Below are positions 15,273 through 24,548 of a DNA stretch of 64,000 bases, one piece after another. The notes below the pieces were generated by a model. The model ran no database searches. It had not been told where the DNA came from and worked only from the letters and a program-made list of their open reading frames with translations. The stretch is from Flavobacterium sp. ASW18X. GTDB taxonomy: Bacteria; Bacteroidota; Bacteroidia; Flavobacteriales; Flavobacteriaceae. Both the position numbers and the translations under genes were made by a program. The stretch spans positions 310,001 to 374,000 of the forward strand of contig NZ_SWKK01000004.1 in the NCBI RefSeq assembly GCF_005144745.1, written 5' to 3'. The stretch's first letter is position 1; every line of letters starts with the position of its first letter.

Positions 15273-16485
15273 AGCGTATTTGATAACGAAATCCTGCGTT
15301 AACGCCCCAGAAAAAACTTCCAGAATTAAAAGCCAATTCTTGTCTACGCACACCAGCATATATTGTATACAAATTAGAGCCCTTTTTATTGCTAAATTGA
15401 TATTCTAGGTCTAAACGCTGACTTTCTAAATAGAGTAACGTTTCTGACAGAAGTCTGTCATTAGCAATAAACTGATTTAATTGCGAATCGAACCCATAGG
15501 TTAACCGTGCTCCCAAGAAATTATCACCATCCCTAAAATAACGCCTTCCTAAAAGTGTACCAGAAACGCCGATACCTCCATCATTTTTAAGCGCTACATA
15601 GGGTCTAGCAGAAAGGTAATTATTACCCTTGTATACCCCAAAAGAGCCTGTACCTATAAACGCAGTGCCACCATTAGCAAATTGTATATAACGGCCTCCT
15701 AAAGAAGCTTCTTTCCCTTTAGAAAATTCCCTATAAAGTTCTACTCCTGCAGTTTGCTTGGGATAAATGGCAGCCTTAGAATAAAAATAGCCGGCATATC
15801 CATGCCATTTTGTGGATATGATTGGATAATATTCTAAGCCATACTGGGCACCAACGGTATCTAATCGTTGACTAAAATGCACTTGGGGTATCACAACACC
15901 TAATTTAGAACGGTGTTGGTAATTTACTTCTCCTCTATAAATTGGGTCGTATATTTGATCAAAGGTTTCAGCACCCGTAAAAACTGCGATAGTATGCTTA
16001 CGCTCCTCTAGTCTTTTTTCCTTTTTTAGTTGCTCTTTAATTTCTGGTGTTGTTGTTAGTATGGTAATTAAGTTTTGTCTTATATCTTCTAATTCAGCAT
16101 CTTCTCCCAAATAATGTATTGCTTTTTGGGTAAGTCCTAATGCGGTTTGAAAGTTCTCTGCGTAGCGCTCATTGCGTATAGCTGCCATCCAGGCTTCTCT
16201 ATGGTTACGTTTCTTAGAGGTTATCTTGTTAAGCTGACCTCTAGCTTTGGTATAATCGCCATCCCAGCTATCTAATTTAGCCAACAACACAGCTGCATCT
16301 GTATAATTTGGATAAACCCGTAATAAGTTAAACAAGCTATCTCTTGCGGCTTCTTTTTCGTCGTTAAACGCCAAATCTCTGGCTATATTAAAATATTGGT
16401 CTGCATCTTTTATTTGTTGTCCAAACATCCCCAGGCAAAGACAAAACAAAATGGAAGTACAAAGAAATTTTAACTTCTTTCTCAT
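15265..16485 (-). CDS. TPR plus outer-membrane beta-barrel (YaiO family)
   Basis: A 406-residue exported protein with a signal peptide to about residue 22 (ending FGQ). Residues 25-145 form TPR helices (AVLLAKLDSWDGDYTKAR), and 165-406 are alternating beta strands ending in IRFK, as in YaiO barrels. TPR-plus-barrel proteins such as PgaA and BcsC pass nascent polysaccharide across the outer membrane; the same role is inferred from the adjacent synthase. The start overlaps the upstream stop by 4 nt (ATGA). It is the last gene of a six-gene block. Confidence 0.85.
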   Translation of the reverse strand: MRKKLKFLCTSILFCLCLGMFGQQIKDADQYFNIARDLAFNDEKEAARDSLFNLLRVYPNYTDAAVLLAKLDSWDGDYTKARGQLNKITSKKRNHREAWMAAIRNERYAENFQTALGLTQKAIHYLGEDAELEDIRQNLITILTTTPEIKEQLKKEKRLEERKHTIAVFTGAETFDQIYDPIYRGEVNYQHRSKLGVVIPQVHFSQRLDTVGAQYGLEYYPIISTKWHGYAGYFYSKAAIYPKQTAGVELYREFSKGKEASLGGRYIQFANGGTAFIGTGSFGVYKGNNYLSARPYVALKNDGGIGVSGTLLGRRYFRDGDNFLGARLTYGFDSQLNQFIANDRLLSETLLYLESQRLDLEYQFSNKKGSNLYTIYAGVRRQELAFNSGSFFWGVNAGFRYQIRFK

Positions 16486-18809
16486 GCGCTTTTAGCTTTA
16501 GGAGTTTCTGAATTTTGGGTAAGGCTTTTTAATTGGTTAATGCAACGCATTACCTTATCCATTAACTCTGGACTTTCAATTTTATTCTCTTCTAGCTTTT
16601 CTGCAATTACTTTTGCTCTATCATGATTACCAGACCAGAAGTATGTATCTAATAAGGCGGCGTAACCATCTTGGTATTGTGGATGAAGGTCAATTACTTG
16701 CTCTAACAACTCAATACTTTCACTAAATCGCTCGTTCCAGCTATGTATCCTTGCCTTTAAAATTATGGCATCTACATGGTTCGGAACTTTATGTAATATA
16801 TAATTACACATTAGTAATGCTCCTTTTCTATTGCCATTGTGAGCTAGTTCTTTAGCACTTTCATACGCTTTATCATAATTGGCCCCTTGAAATATGCTAT
16901 TGACATATAACATGTCTTCTTTGCTAAAAACATTTTTATCTGCAGGGTAAATAGTTATAGTTTCTGGCAATAACTTGTCTTTTTGAGTTACATACTTATT
17001 TACCGCGAGGTAGTGTTTAAAATGCTGCTTTATCTCTAAGGCGTTGGAGTTATCTTTTACTAAGGAAAGATGTTTTTTGAGATGATAAACATCCCCATTG
17101 GCGTAGACTTTCCCATTTTTTATGTATTCTACCGTGGTACTTTGAAAACGATGAAGACCTATTTCTTTATTTGAAGAAAGTAAATCGCTTCCCATCCAGG
17201 CCGTATGTTCAGGTAGATTGACATGTTTTTGATGTTCTAAAAATCCAAGTAGTGTGGGTGTAACATCATTATGGCTAGCCAATGCATCAAACTCCATAGC
17301 TTTCTTTACTAATGGTCCTGTTATAAATAGCGGCACATGATATTTTTCTAGAACATTTTCACTTGGTATGTAAGCATTAGATGTTCCTGTTACAATATAA
17401 ATGGTATTTTGATGTCCCTCTGTTGTTGCCATCAAACTAAAAAAGTCTTTTAACTTTTGGTCCACATAAGACATTGCTGCAAAATAATCAGAATTACTGT
17501 TGATAAAGCGTTTTTCTTTTTTATCAAACTGACCTTTGGATTTTAAAACACGAATCTTTTTTAAATAGTTTTCTTGGTCTGGAATGATAAAAGGCCTACC
17601 ACTACTTAAATTTAAAATAACTTCTAATTTAGAAGTGTTGGGCGTTTGGTAGGTACTTGCCCACTTTCTATACAATTCCCCATCAGGATATCCCTTACTT
17701 ACGCCTGCACCATCTTCTAGTTGTAATTTGTAGTTGGGTCCAAATCTGCTCTTATCTAAAACCACATCTACTTTTTCTTGCTTAAGGTAATTTTGTAGTC
17801 CGTTGGTAGTGGTATTACCTCCGTAATAGAAATAGGTGCGGTAGTTTTGCTTTTTTAAAATGCTGAATAACGTATTTCTATTAACGTTATACGGGTCCAG
17901 ACCTAAACCATTAGTGCCATAGGGCAATGAACCTGTAAGTTGTGCTATACTAGCAGCAGGCTCTGTGGTAGTACTCAAAAAATTAGTCCAATAAAGAGAT
18001 TTTTCTCTTAATTTATTCAGATAAGGGGTAAACGCTCCAAAGCTTGCGTTTTTGTGTGTAAATTCCGTGCTTAAACCCTCTATAACAACTAGCACCACGT
18101 TGGGGGCTTTAGCGGTTTCTTTTAAATACGGATTTAAGGAGTTAATACGCTTTGTGGATTGTAGTAAGGGATACTCCGCTTGGCCCTCGTACGAATTAAA
18201 ATCTAAAAGTTCGTTTAATTTATTAGCGAAAAGGTATTGCGTTTTATTTTCATTAAAAACATTTTTATCTAAAAATATAGAGCCAACAAATAAGATAAAA
18301 AGAATAAATGTAAACGGATACAAGTAACCTATTAAAGGATTTAATGCGTTAGCTACCCTATAGCTTAGGACGTAACTCACTATTAAAATAATAAGCAAAA
18401 CAAAAAAGCGTGAAAGATTGCCAACAGATAAAGTAAGACTAAAACCTTGATCTAAGGCCATATAATTTAACAGGCTATGAGTTTTTAGAAAGTAAATAAC
18501 CAGTACAGTTTCTAAAAAGACTAAAAGACTAAATACAATGGTAGCGATTTTAAACCCTAATCCTGGCCGCATACTTTCAAAAAAGCGGTAGATAAATAGT
18601 AGTACAAAAGATACTAAGGCAGCAAAGCCCAAATGATTCAAAACTAAGGTGTACAGAGCGTTATTAAAGACCGTGTCTAACACCCCTGTACGGTATAGAA
18701 ATACTTGTTGGTATATGGAAAGAATTACTAAGGTAAAAGCGTACCCTATAAATAAGCGTGTAAAGTGCTTAAGCGTGCGAATCTTTTTTATTTTGGCCTT
18801 AACATCCAT
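16482..18809 (-). CDS. Membrane alkaline-phosphatase-fold transferase with C-terminal TPRs
   Basis: A 775-residue inner-membrane protein with five N-terminal spans (to about residue 195). A sulfatase/LTA-synthase-type domain follows from about 235: VVLVVIEGLSTEF, then STTTEPAASI where the nucleophile Thr is expected, and later VPLFITGP and SHNDVTPTLLGFL with the metal-binding His/Asp. The last 120 residues are TPR helices. Family members move phosphoethanolamine or phosphoglycerol onto glycans or lipids, for example BcsG on cellulose. By position it may decorate the polymer made by the GT2 gene. It starts in a TAATG overlap with that gene. Confidence 0.85.
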   Translation of the reverse strand: MDVKAKIKKIRTLKHFTRLFIGYAFTLVILSIYQQVFLYRTGVLDTVFNNALYTLVLNHLGFAALVSFVLLFIYRFFESMRPGLGFKIATIVFSLLVFLETVLVIYFLKTHSLLNYMALDQGFSLTLSVGNLSRFFVLLIILIVSYVLSYRVANALNPLIGYLYPFTFILFILFVGSIFLDKNVFNENKTQYLFANKLNELLDFNSYEGQAEYPLLQSTKRINSLNPYLKETAKAPNVVLVVIEGLSTEFTHKNASFGAFTPYLNKLREKSLYWTNFLSTTTEPAASIAQLTGSLPYGTNGLGLDPYNVNRNTLFSILKKQNYRTYFYYGGNTTTNGLQNYLKQEKVDVVLDKSRFGPNYKLQLEDGAGVSKGYPDGELYRKWASTYQTPNTSKLEVILNLSSGRPFIIPDQENYLKKIRVLKSKGQFDKKEKRFINSNSDYFAAMSYVDQKLKDFFSLMATTEGHQNTIYIVTGTSNAYIPSENVLEKYHVPLFITGPLVKKAMEFDALASHNDVTPTLLGFLEHQKHVNLPEHTAWMGSDLLSSNKEIGLHRFQSTTVEYIKNGKVYANGDVYHLKKHLSLVKDNSNALEIKQHFKHYLAVNKYVTQKDKLLPETITIYPADKNVFSKEDMLYVNSIFQGANYDKAYESAKELAHNGNRKGALLMCNYILHKVPNHVDAIILKARIHSWNERFSESIELLEQVIDLHPQYQDGYAALLDTYFWSGNHDRAKVIAEKLEENKIESPELMDKVMRCINQLKSLTQNSETPKAKSA

Positions 18810-20242
18810 TACACAGCAGGTTTACTAAATCCTTTACGAGTCATTGCCCCCCAACCAGATTGTATATTAAAAAGCTTTTTGTAATTACCTTTAATGGCAG
18901 ACCATACTACGATAGGATGAAAAGCAATGGGCTCAATAATAGCGCAAAACATTAACGTGAGTATGTCTTTTGGCTTGTTGTATTGATTGTAAGAGTATAC
19001 TTCCCAAAGAATAGCATAAAAAGAAAACATGATGCTATACGTATAAATAGCCATGGTAATGGCAATAAAGAACTTAACATTTAAAATGCCTAAAAAATAG
19101 AATATGATAACAGAAAAGAAACCTAAAAATTCAAGTATTGGAGAAAGCCACTCATAAAAAAACCAATATGGATAACTTAACATACCCAATAACCCATATT
19201 TAGGATTAAAAAACATGTCTTTATGTTTTTTTAACGTTTCTAGATTTCCTCTTGACCATCGGTCTCTTTGCTTAACCAATACTTCTAAACTTTCTGGAAC
19301 TTCTGTCCAACACAAAGGGTCTGGAATATACTCAATGGTATAAGGCACTTTATTATCATGCATATAGCGCCTCATCCTAAACACGATTTCCATGTCTTCC
19401 CCTACCGTATTAGTATCATATCCACCAGCGGCTAAAGCTACTTCTCTATCAAAGAAACCAAACGCCCCAGAAATAATTAAAAGACTATCTATACGCCCCC
19501 AAGCCATACGACCAATAAGAAAAGAACGTGTATATTCTAACAATTGAAATTTAGCCAACCAGTTGGTAGGCAAATTAATTTGTTCTAATGTACCACCAGA
19601 AATTTGACAAGAGTTCGCAATTCTAATGACACCACCAACAGCAATAACCTTCTTTTTACTACGCTGAGAGAAAGACTTTACTACATGTAATAATGCATCT
19701 GGCAATAATAAACAATCTACATCTATGCACCCAACATAGCGGTTTTCTGACAAGGACATACCCGTATTGAGCGCGTCTGATTTTCCTCCGTTTTCTTTGT
19801 CTATAACTGTAAGTTTAGCGAACGATTTTTGTATGGATTTATACACCCCACGTATGGGTTTACTTTTCCAATTAGGGTCTATTTGTTTTTCTATCTTTTC
19901 TAAATGAAAAGCATCTATAAGTTTTTGTAATGTATCATCCTTACTGCCATCGTTAACCACCATAACCTCATAGTTTACATACTTTAAAGAAAGTAAGGAA
20001 CGTACATTTTCCACAATGGTCATCCCCTCATTATACGCGGGAGCAATTATGGTAATAGAAGGTGCCAAGGGAGATGCCATGACCTTAGAGAGGTCATTAA
20101 AACTATTTTTTTTCTTGTAGTGCAAGGAGTTTTTAGCGGATAAATAGCCCATGATAGTAAACATGCTAAACAGTACTAAGGAGAACGTGAGGAATATCAT
20201 GTTCATGTACTGTAGCAATATTTCTAAAAGGCTACTGTTCAT
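18809..20242 (-). CDS. Processive family 2 glycosyltransferase (PgaC/BcsA-like)
   Basis: A 477-residue membrane synthase. After one N-terminal span come the GT2 motifs: APAYNEG, VVNDGSKDDT, the DVDC metal site, GEDMEI with the catalytic Asp, and QRDRW, the Q-x-x-R-W that holds the growing chain in processive synthases. Three to four spans end the protein. It should polymerise a beta-linked polysaccharide from a UDP-sugar and push it through the inner membrane; hexosamine (PNAG-like) or glucose cannot be told apart here. It is 2 nt downstream of the HEAT gene. Confidence 0.9.
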   Translation of the reverse strand: MNSSLLEILLQYMNMIFLTFSLVLFSMFTIMGYLSAKNSLHYKKKNSFNDLSKVMASPLAPSITIIAPAYNEGMTIVENVRSLLSLKYVNYEVMVVNDGSKDDTLQKLIDAFHLEKIEKQIDPNWKSKPIRGVYKSIQKSFAKLTVIDKENGGKSDALNTGMSLSENRYVGCIDVDCLLLPDALLHVVKSFSQRSKKKVIAVGGVIRIANSCQISGGTLEQINLPTNWLAKFQLLEYTRSFLIGRMAWGRIDSLLIISGAFGFFDREVALAAGGYDTNTVGEDMEIVFRMRRYMHDNKVPYTIEYIPDPLCWTEVPESLEVLVKQRDRWSRGNLETLKKHKDMFFNPKYGLLGMLSYPYWFFYEWLSPILEFLGFFSVIIFYFLGILNVKFFIAITMAIYTYSIMFSFYAILWEVYSYNQYNKPKDILTLMFCAIIEPIAFHPIVVWSAIKGNYKKLFNIQSGWGAMTRKGFSKPAV

Positions 20243-20244
20243 GG

Positions 20245-22230
20245 CTAACTAACTAATTTATTTTCACTACTGGAGTTGCTAAAAAACTCAGGGTCTAACT
20301 CAAAATCGAAAAGGATGTCTTCGGAATCTTCTTCTGTGGATTCTTTCTCTTTATTTTCGTTCCAAAAAAGCAATTCTAACGGCATGCGTTCCTCTGACTC
20401 TGTATTAGTATTCTCAGAAGCATCAGACGGCAACTCTTCCAAATCTCCATTATCTTTTACAATGGTCATAGAAATTCCATTTTCAATATCTTCTTCTACC
20501 TCGTCTTTTTGTAAAAGACGGTCAATAGAAAGGAGTGCCTGTGCCTTTATTTGAGGGTTGGTATGATTACTAAGACTCTTTAAGAATGCTATATCTTTAT
20601 CTGTCCCAATTTTACCTGCTTGGTCTAACAAAATTAATTTAGCTTCAATATCAGAAGCATACTCAAAGAGTGGATAGAAAATACTAGCTTTAACTTGTTC
20701 TTCTTTTGGTACTGGGTTAGTAGCTATACCGCTATTTAAATGATTTTCTTGAGGTTGTTGTTGCTGTAAAATTCTGAATGCCTTGTAACGTAATTCAGAA
20801 ATATCTTCATGCTCGGCAATAAATTCTAAGAAATTATAATCTTTCGCTAAATTTCCCAACTCATACGCTTCTATTACGGCATCTTTTTGAAGTATGGAAA
20901 ATTCTAAATAGGCGTTTATCTTTTGCTCTGTTGTATAGGTATTAAATACCTCTAAAGTAATCTCCTCTGGTTTGTTGGCTATGTTATTTTGATAAAAAGT
21001 ACCTACGGTAGCAGTTTCTTCTATAACATCAAACACCTCTATTTCTGAGAACTCTATTTCTCTTTGCATCACATCTAACACCTCTTCATAAACTACTTCT
21101 ATTTCTAATAAATCCGAATTTTCTATAGGTTGATGTACTGCTATTTCTGGTTGCTCTTGTACAAAAATGGTTTTTGACTCCTCTTCTTGCTCTATTTCTA
21201 ATAAATCTTTGGTAGGTAAAACGGTTCCTGGAGAGATTGCATTCATGGCTGCTTGAGCTTTACTTTGTACTAGAAAGTTTTTTTCTTGAACTACAACATC
21301 ATGCAGAAAGAATAAATCGTCTTCCTTCCCCATTAACCCAATGGCATTAAGGATATTTATTTTTGTAGGATTATTACTTTTCCAGAAAACTCGTTTCATA
21401 ACTGGTACAGCATTGGTGAAATTAAAATCTACCAAGCACTGTATGGCGGCCGTTTTAACATCGTTATTCTTATGCCTTACCAATTGTGTAATAGCCTCCT
21501 CTGCACCAATTTGGTTGTAATGTTTTATAAGACGTAAGGCGAATAGAACGACATCTTTATTAGAAGAAATTAACCAAGATTTAAATTGTGGAGGTGTGTA
21601 ATCTTCTTTATTACTAAGCGTCTCCATCAATTTGAGCTGTTGCCATTCACTTAAAGAAAATCGAGTGGTATCTAAAAGATAGTTGATGCCATCATTTCTT
21701 AGGCTTACCGTAGCCATTTCAGCTTGTTTACGGATAACACTTCTTCTATCGTTAATAAATTTTCTTATTAGCTGATACGAATCTTTCACTTCCATTTTAG
21801 AAAGTTGCACAATGCCTTTAGCTATAGTTTCCCAGCGCCAACTGTTTAACTTTTTATAGGCATCTTGATGTAAATCAAGCTCTTTAAACAACTGAAACAA
21901 ACGGTCTTTAGTGTCTCCTGCTACGTCCTTTTGCAAATCAAAAAGCACAGCAGAAATTACCTCTCTAAATTGCTTGTCTTTTAAATAGTCTCTTATTTCA
22001 ATTTTTAACTGCACATATTCTTTTTGCGCCTCTTTTGGGTCGTCTGCGGCATGAAATAAAAAATTACTGATGATAGGTGCAAGCTCAGCTCGCTTGGCAT
22101 TAATTTTCTTGGTATTAGAGGTCATCTTACTTCTGTAGTAGAAGATGAACAAGAAGTATAAGGCTCCTATAGTAGTAAATAGGACGGTAAGGTCCCATAG
22201 TAGGCTTGTATGTATTTGGGGGATTTCGAT
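20245..22230 (-). CDS. Membrane-anchored HEAT-repeat protein, probable non-standard start
   Basis: HEAT-like helical repeats fill residues about 130-340 and 440-570, split and followed by Glu-rich linkers; the C-terminus is very acidic. The first standard start (TTG at 22152) would cut a membrane helix in half. Reading upstream in frame gives a clean anchor (IHTSLLWDLTV then LFTTIGALYFLF) with no ATG, GTG or TTG before the in-frame stop of the response regulator. The most natural start is ATC at 22230, giving MEIPQIHTS. Likely a cytosolic scaffold at the inner membrane for the adjacent synthase; that role is inferred from position. Confidence 0.72.
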   Translation of the reverse strand: MEIPQIHTSLLWDLTVLFTTIGALYFLFIFYYRSKMTSNTKKINAKRAELAPIISNFLFHAADDPKEAQKEYVQLKIEIRDYLKDKQFREVISAVLFDLQKDVAGDTKDRLFQLFKELDLHQDAYKKLNSWRWETIAKGIVQLSKMEVKDSYQLIRKFINDRRSVIRKQAEMATVSLRNDGINYLLDTTRFSLSEWQQLKLMETLSNKEDYTPPQFKSWLISSNKDVVLFALRLIKHYNQIGAEEAITQLVRHKNNDVKTAAIQCLVDFNFTNAVPVMKRVFWKSNNPTKINILNAIGLMGKEDDLFFLHDVVVQEKNFLVQSKAQAAMNAISPGTVLPTKDLLEIEQEEESKTIFVQEQPEIAVHQPIENSDLLEIEVVYEEVLDVMQREIEFSEIEVFDVIEETATVGTFYQNNIANKPEEITLEVFNTYTTEQKINAYLEFSILQKDAVIEAYELGNLAKDYNFLEFIAEHEDISELRYKAFRILQQQQPQENHLNSGIATNPVPKEEQVKASIFYPLFEYASDIEAKLILLDQAGKIGTDKDIAFLKSLSNHTNPQIKAQALLSIDRLLQKDEVEEDIENGISMTIVKDNGDLEELPSDASENTNTESEERMPLELLFWNENKEKESTEEDSEDILFDFELDPEFFSNSSSENKLVS

Positions 22231-22263
22231 AAGGCAATAGGATTTAAATGTTATCTCTTTACA

Positions 22264-22644
22264 TTACGCAGTTTTATTTCTTATTAATTCTCTTTTTACG
22301 CGTACCAATAACTCTGATGGACTTACGGGTTTAGAGATAAAGTCGTTCGCCCCCATCTCAAAAGCACTAACCACATTTTCATCATTAGATGCCGCAGAAA
22401 TTAAAATAATGGGCACAGTACTATTTAGGCTATTTCTTAAAAAGTCTGTGAGCTCTATTCCAGAGAAATAGGGCATCATTATATCAGAAACAATTAAATC
22501 TGGTATTTCAGATTCTAATTTCTCTTTAACCATTTTGCCATCAGCACAAAGGGTAACATGGTACCCTTCTCTTTCTAGTCTAAATTTTAGCAAGGATGCC
22601 AGCATAATATCATCCTCTGCCAGTAATAATTTTTTAGTATCCAT
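22264..22644 (-). CDS. Single-domain response regulator (REC only)
   Basis: A 126-residue receiver domain: acidic pair Asp11-Asp12, phospho-acceptor Asp54 in VSDIMMPYFSG and SKPVSPSELL near the C-terminus with the conserved Lys. There is no output domain, so it must signal by protein contact, for example to the HEAT protein or the synthase downstream. It directly follows the hybrid kinase (stop TAA abuts ATG). Confidence 0.93.
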   Translation of the reverse strand: MDTKKLLLAEDDIMLASLLKFRLEREGYHVTLCADGKMVKEKLESEIPDLIVSDIMMPYFSGIELTDFLRNSLNSTVPIILISAASNDENVVSAFEMGANDFISKPVSPSELLVRVKRELIRNKTA

Positions 22645-24381
22645 TTATTCCTCTTCGTTCTTCAATCTGTTTAACTCCCTGTCTATTACCGGTTCTGTTT
22701 TTTGATACTCTGTAATAAATTCTTGGTGTAATTGCCTTAATACCGATAGGTCTTTTTGGTTAGCAAGCTGGTCTTCTATGGCTTTAACAATGGCTAATAA
22801 ATCCTTTGCATCTACCATTTTTAATGACGATTTTATTTTGTGAGCCACAAATTTTAGGCCCTCAAAATTAGACTCCGTCATATGTACCTTCATTTTACCA
22901 ATAAATTCTACCACATTGTTTTTGAGCATAAAAATCAGGTCTTCCATGATTTCGGTTTTGCCCATACACTCATGTAGTAACGCATTAAGGTCTACTTTAG
23001 AATAGTCAAGGGTTTCTTTTTCTTCTTTTTGCGTCAAGTTTATGTGATTTGGGGTATTCTGTGTAATATGGTTTTTAATTTTTTCTAATAATACTTCTGA
23101 TTTACAAGGTTTTAAGATAAAATCTGCAATGCCATATTCTTTTATTTCTTCGTTATAGGATTTTAAAATATCTGCAGAAAGTAAAAGGATAGGTATATTT
23201 TTAAAAGATGGATTTTCCTTTAATTTTTGTGCAATTAAAAGGCCAGATTCACCGGGTAACCTATTATCCATTAAAATGATGTCTACCTTGTTTTGTTTAA
23301 GTTGCGCAAAACATTCTGTACTATTTTGTGCAAAGAATGAATTACATTTCCACTTGTTTAAACGAGTTTCCATTAATTTTTGTGACAGAAAATCGTCTTC
23401 TACAACAAGTATATTGGTGCCTGCTATGCCCATCGGATTTTTTGTTTCTTCCTTATCTACAATTGTATCTTCTTGCTCCATTACCTTCTCAAAGGGCATA
23501 ATTATCTCAAACGTAGTACCCTTGCCCAAAACGCTAGAAACGGCAATACAGCCGTTCATGGCACTTACTAATTCTTTAACAATACTTAATCCAAGTCCAC
23601 AACCTTGATATCCGTTATGGTTGTATGTGGTAGCTTGGCGATAGCCTTCAAAAATGTATTCTATTTGATCACTGGCAATGCCAATACCGGTATCCTTAAC
23701 TAAAAACTCTACATACACTCTTTTTGAACGAGTTTCTTTTAAATTCACGACTAAATCTATACTACCACGTTCTACAAATTTGATAGCATTACCCAATAAA
23801 TTCAATAATACTTGTGATAGTTTAGCGGGGTCTCCTATTACCTTTTCAGGAATATTTTCATCATATATTAGATCAAAAGACACCTTGTCATTTTGGGCAA
23901 TTAGGGTTTTCCCTAGGAAAGAAAGCTCGCTTACCAAATTTTTTGGATTAAAACTTACTTGCTCTATGCGTTCGTTACCAGAAGCTATTTTAGAATATTC
24001 TAATAGCTCGTTAATTAGGTTTAATAAGCTTTTAGATGCTACATCCATTGCCCTAACCAAATCTAACTGGCGTGTATCTAGTCCGGTTTCTTTCAACAAA
24101 TCCAAGAACCCAATTATGCTATTTAAGGGCGTTCTAATTTCATGGCTAACATTAGCTACTACTCTTAAATCTTTTTTGTGCTCTGCAGGCTCTTGTATAG
24201 CTATATGTTGGGTTTCTACCACAATTTCTTCACCAAAAACCTTGTTTTCAAAACCATTTTTAAATGAGGCAAAAGATGCTTTTAAAGCTTTTGCTTCATC
24301 GGAATTTAACTCCTCGTAAGAAAACTGGTCTAAACCATTCTCAATTTTTGCGATGTAGTTTAGTAATTCCTTGGTTTTCAA
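22645..24381 (-). CDS. Soluble hybrid histidine kinase with REC and HPt domains
   Basis: A 578-residue protein in the order HisKA (SHEIRTPLNS, His80), HATPase (GNAIKFV, DTGIGI 230-234, GCGLGLSIV), REC (LVVEDD 325-330, Asp372 in MDNRLPGESG) and HPt (VAHKIKSS, His514). That is a complete phosphorelay in one chain. No membrane span, PAS or GAF domain is present; only about 70 residues precede HisKA, so the signal may come through a partner. It heads the block that ends with the polysaccharide export genes and likely passes phosphate to the single REC protein. Confidence 0.93.
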   Translation of the reverse strand: MKTKELLNYIAKIENGLDQFSYEELNSDEAKALKASFASFKNGFENKVFGEEIVVETQHIAIQEPAEHKKDLRVVANVSHEIRTPLNSIIGFLDLLKETGLDTRQLDLVRAMDVASKSLLNLINELLEYSKIASGNERIEQVSFNPKNLVSELSFLGKTLIAQNDKVSFDLIYDENIPEKVIGDPAKLSQVLLNLLGNAIKFVERGSIDLVVNLKETRSKRVYVEFLVKDTGIGIASDQIEYIFEGYRQATTYNHNGYQGCGLGLSIVKELVSAMNGCIAVSSVLGKGTTFEIIMPFEKVMEQEDTIVDKEETKNPMGIAGTNILVVEDDFLSQKLMETRLNKWKCNSFFAQNSTECFAQLKQNKVDIILMDNRLPGESGLLIAQKLKENPSFKNIPILLLSADILKSYNEEIKEYGIADFILKPCKSEVLLEKIKNHITQNTPNHINLTQKEEKETLDYSKVDLNALLHECMGKTEIMEDLIFMLKNNVVEFIGKMKVHMTESNFEGLKFVAHKIKSSLKMVDAKDLLAIVKAIEDQLANQKDLSVLRQLHQEFITEYQKTEPVIDRELNRLKNEEE

Positions 24382-24548
24382 TTGGTTAAAATTTAAAATT
24401 GAAAGGCATAATTCTTAAATGCGCTAACAATCTGGTTTTTATAAGATTAAAACTGCTTATTTCATGTGCTAAAACCAACTAATTGTTACCTAGTATTGGT
24501 TTTTTGTTGTCAAAATGCGTTTCTTGTAGGTAATAACACCAAATACAT

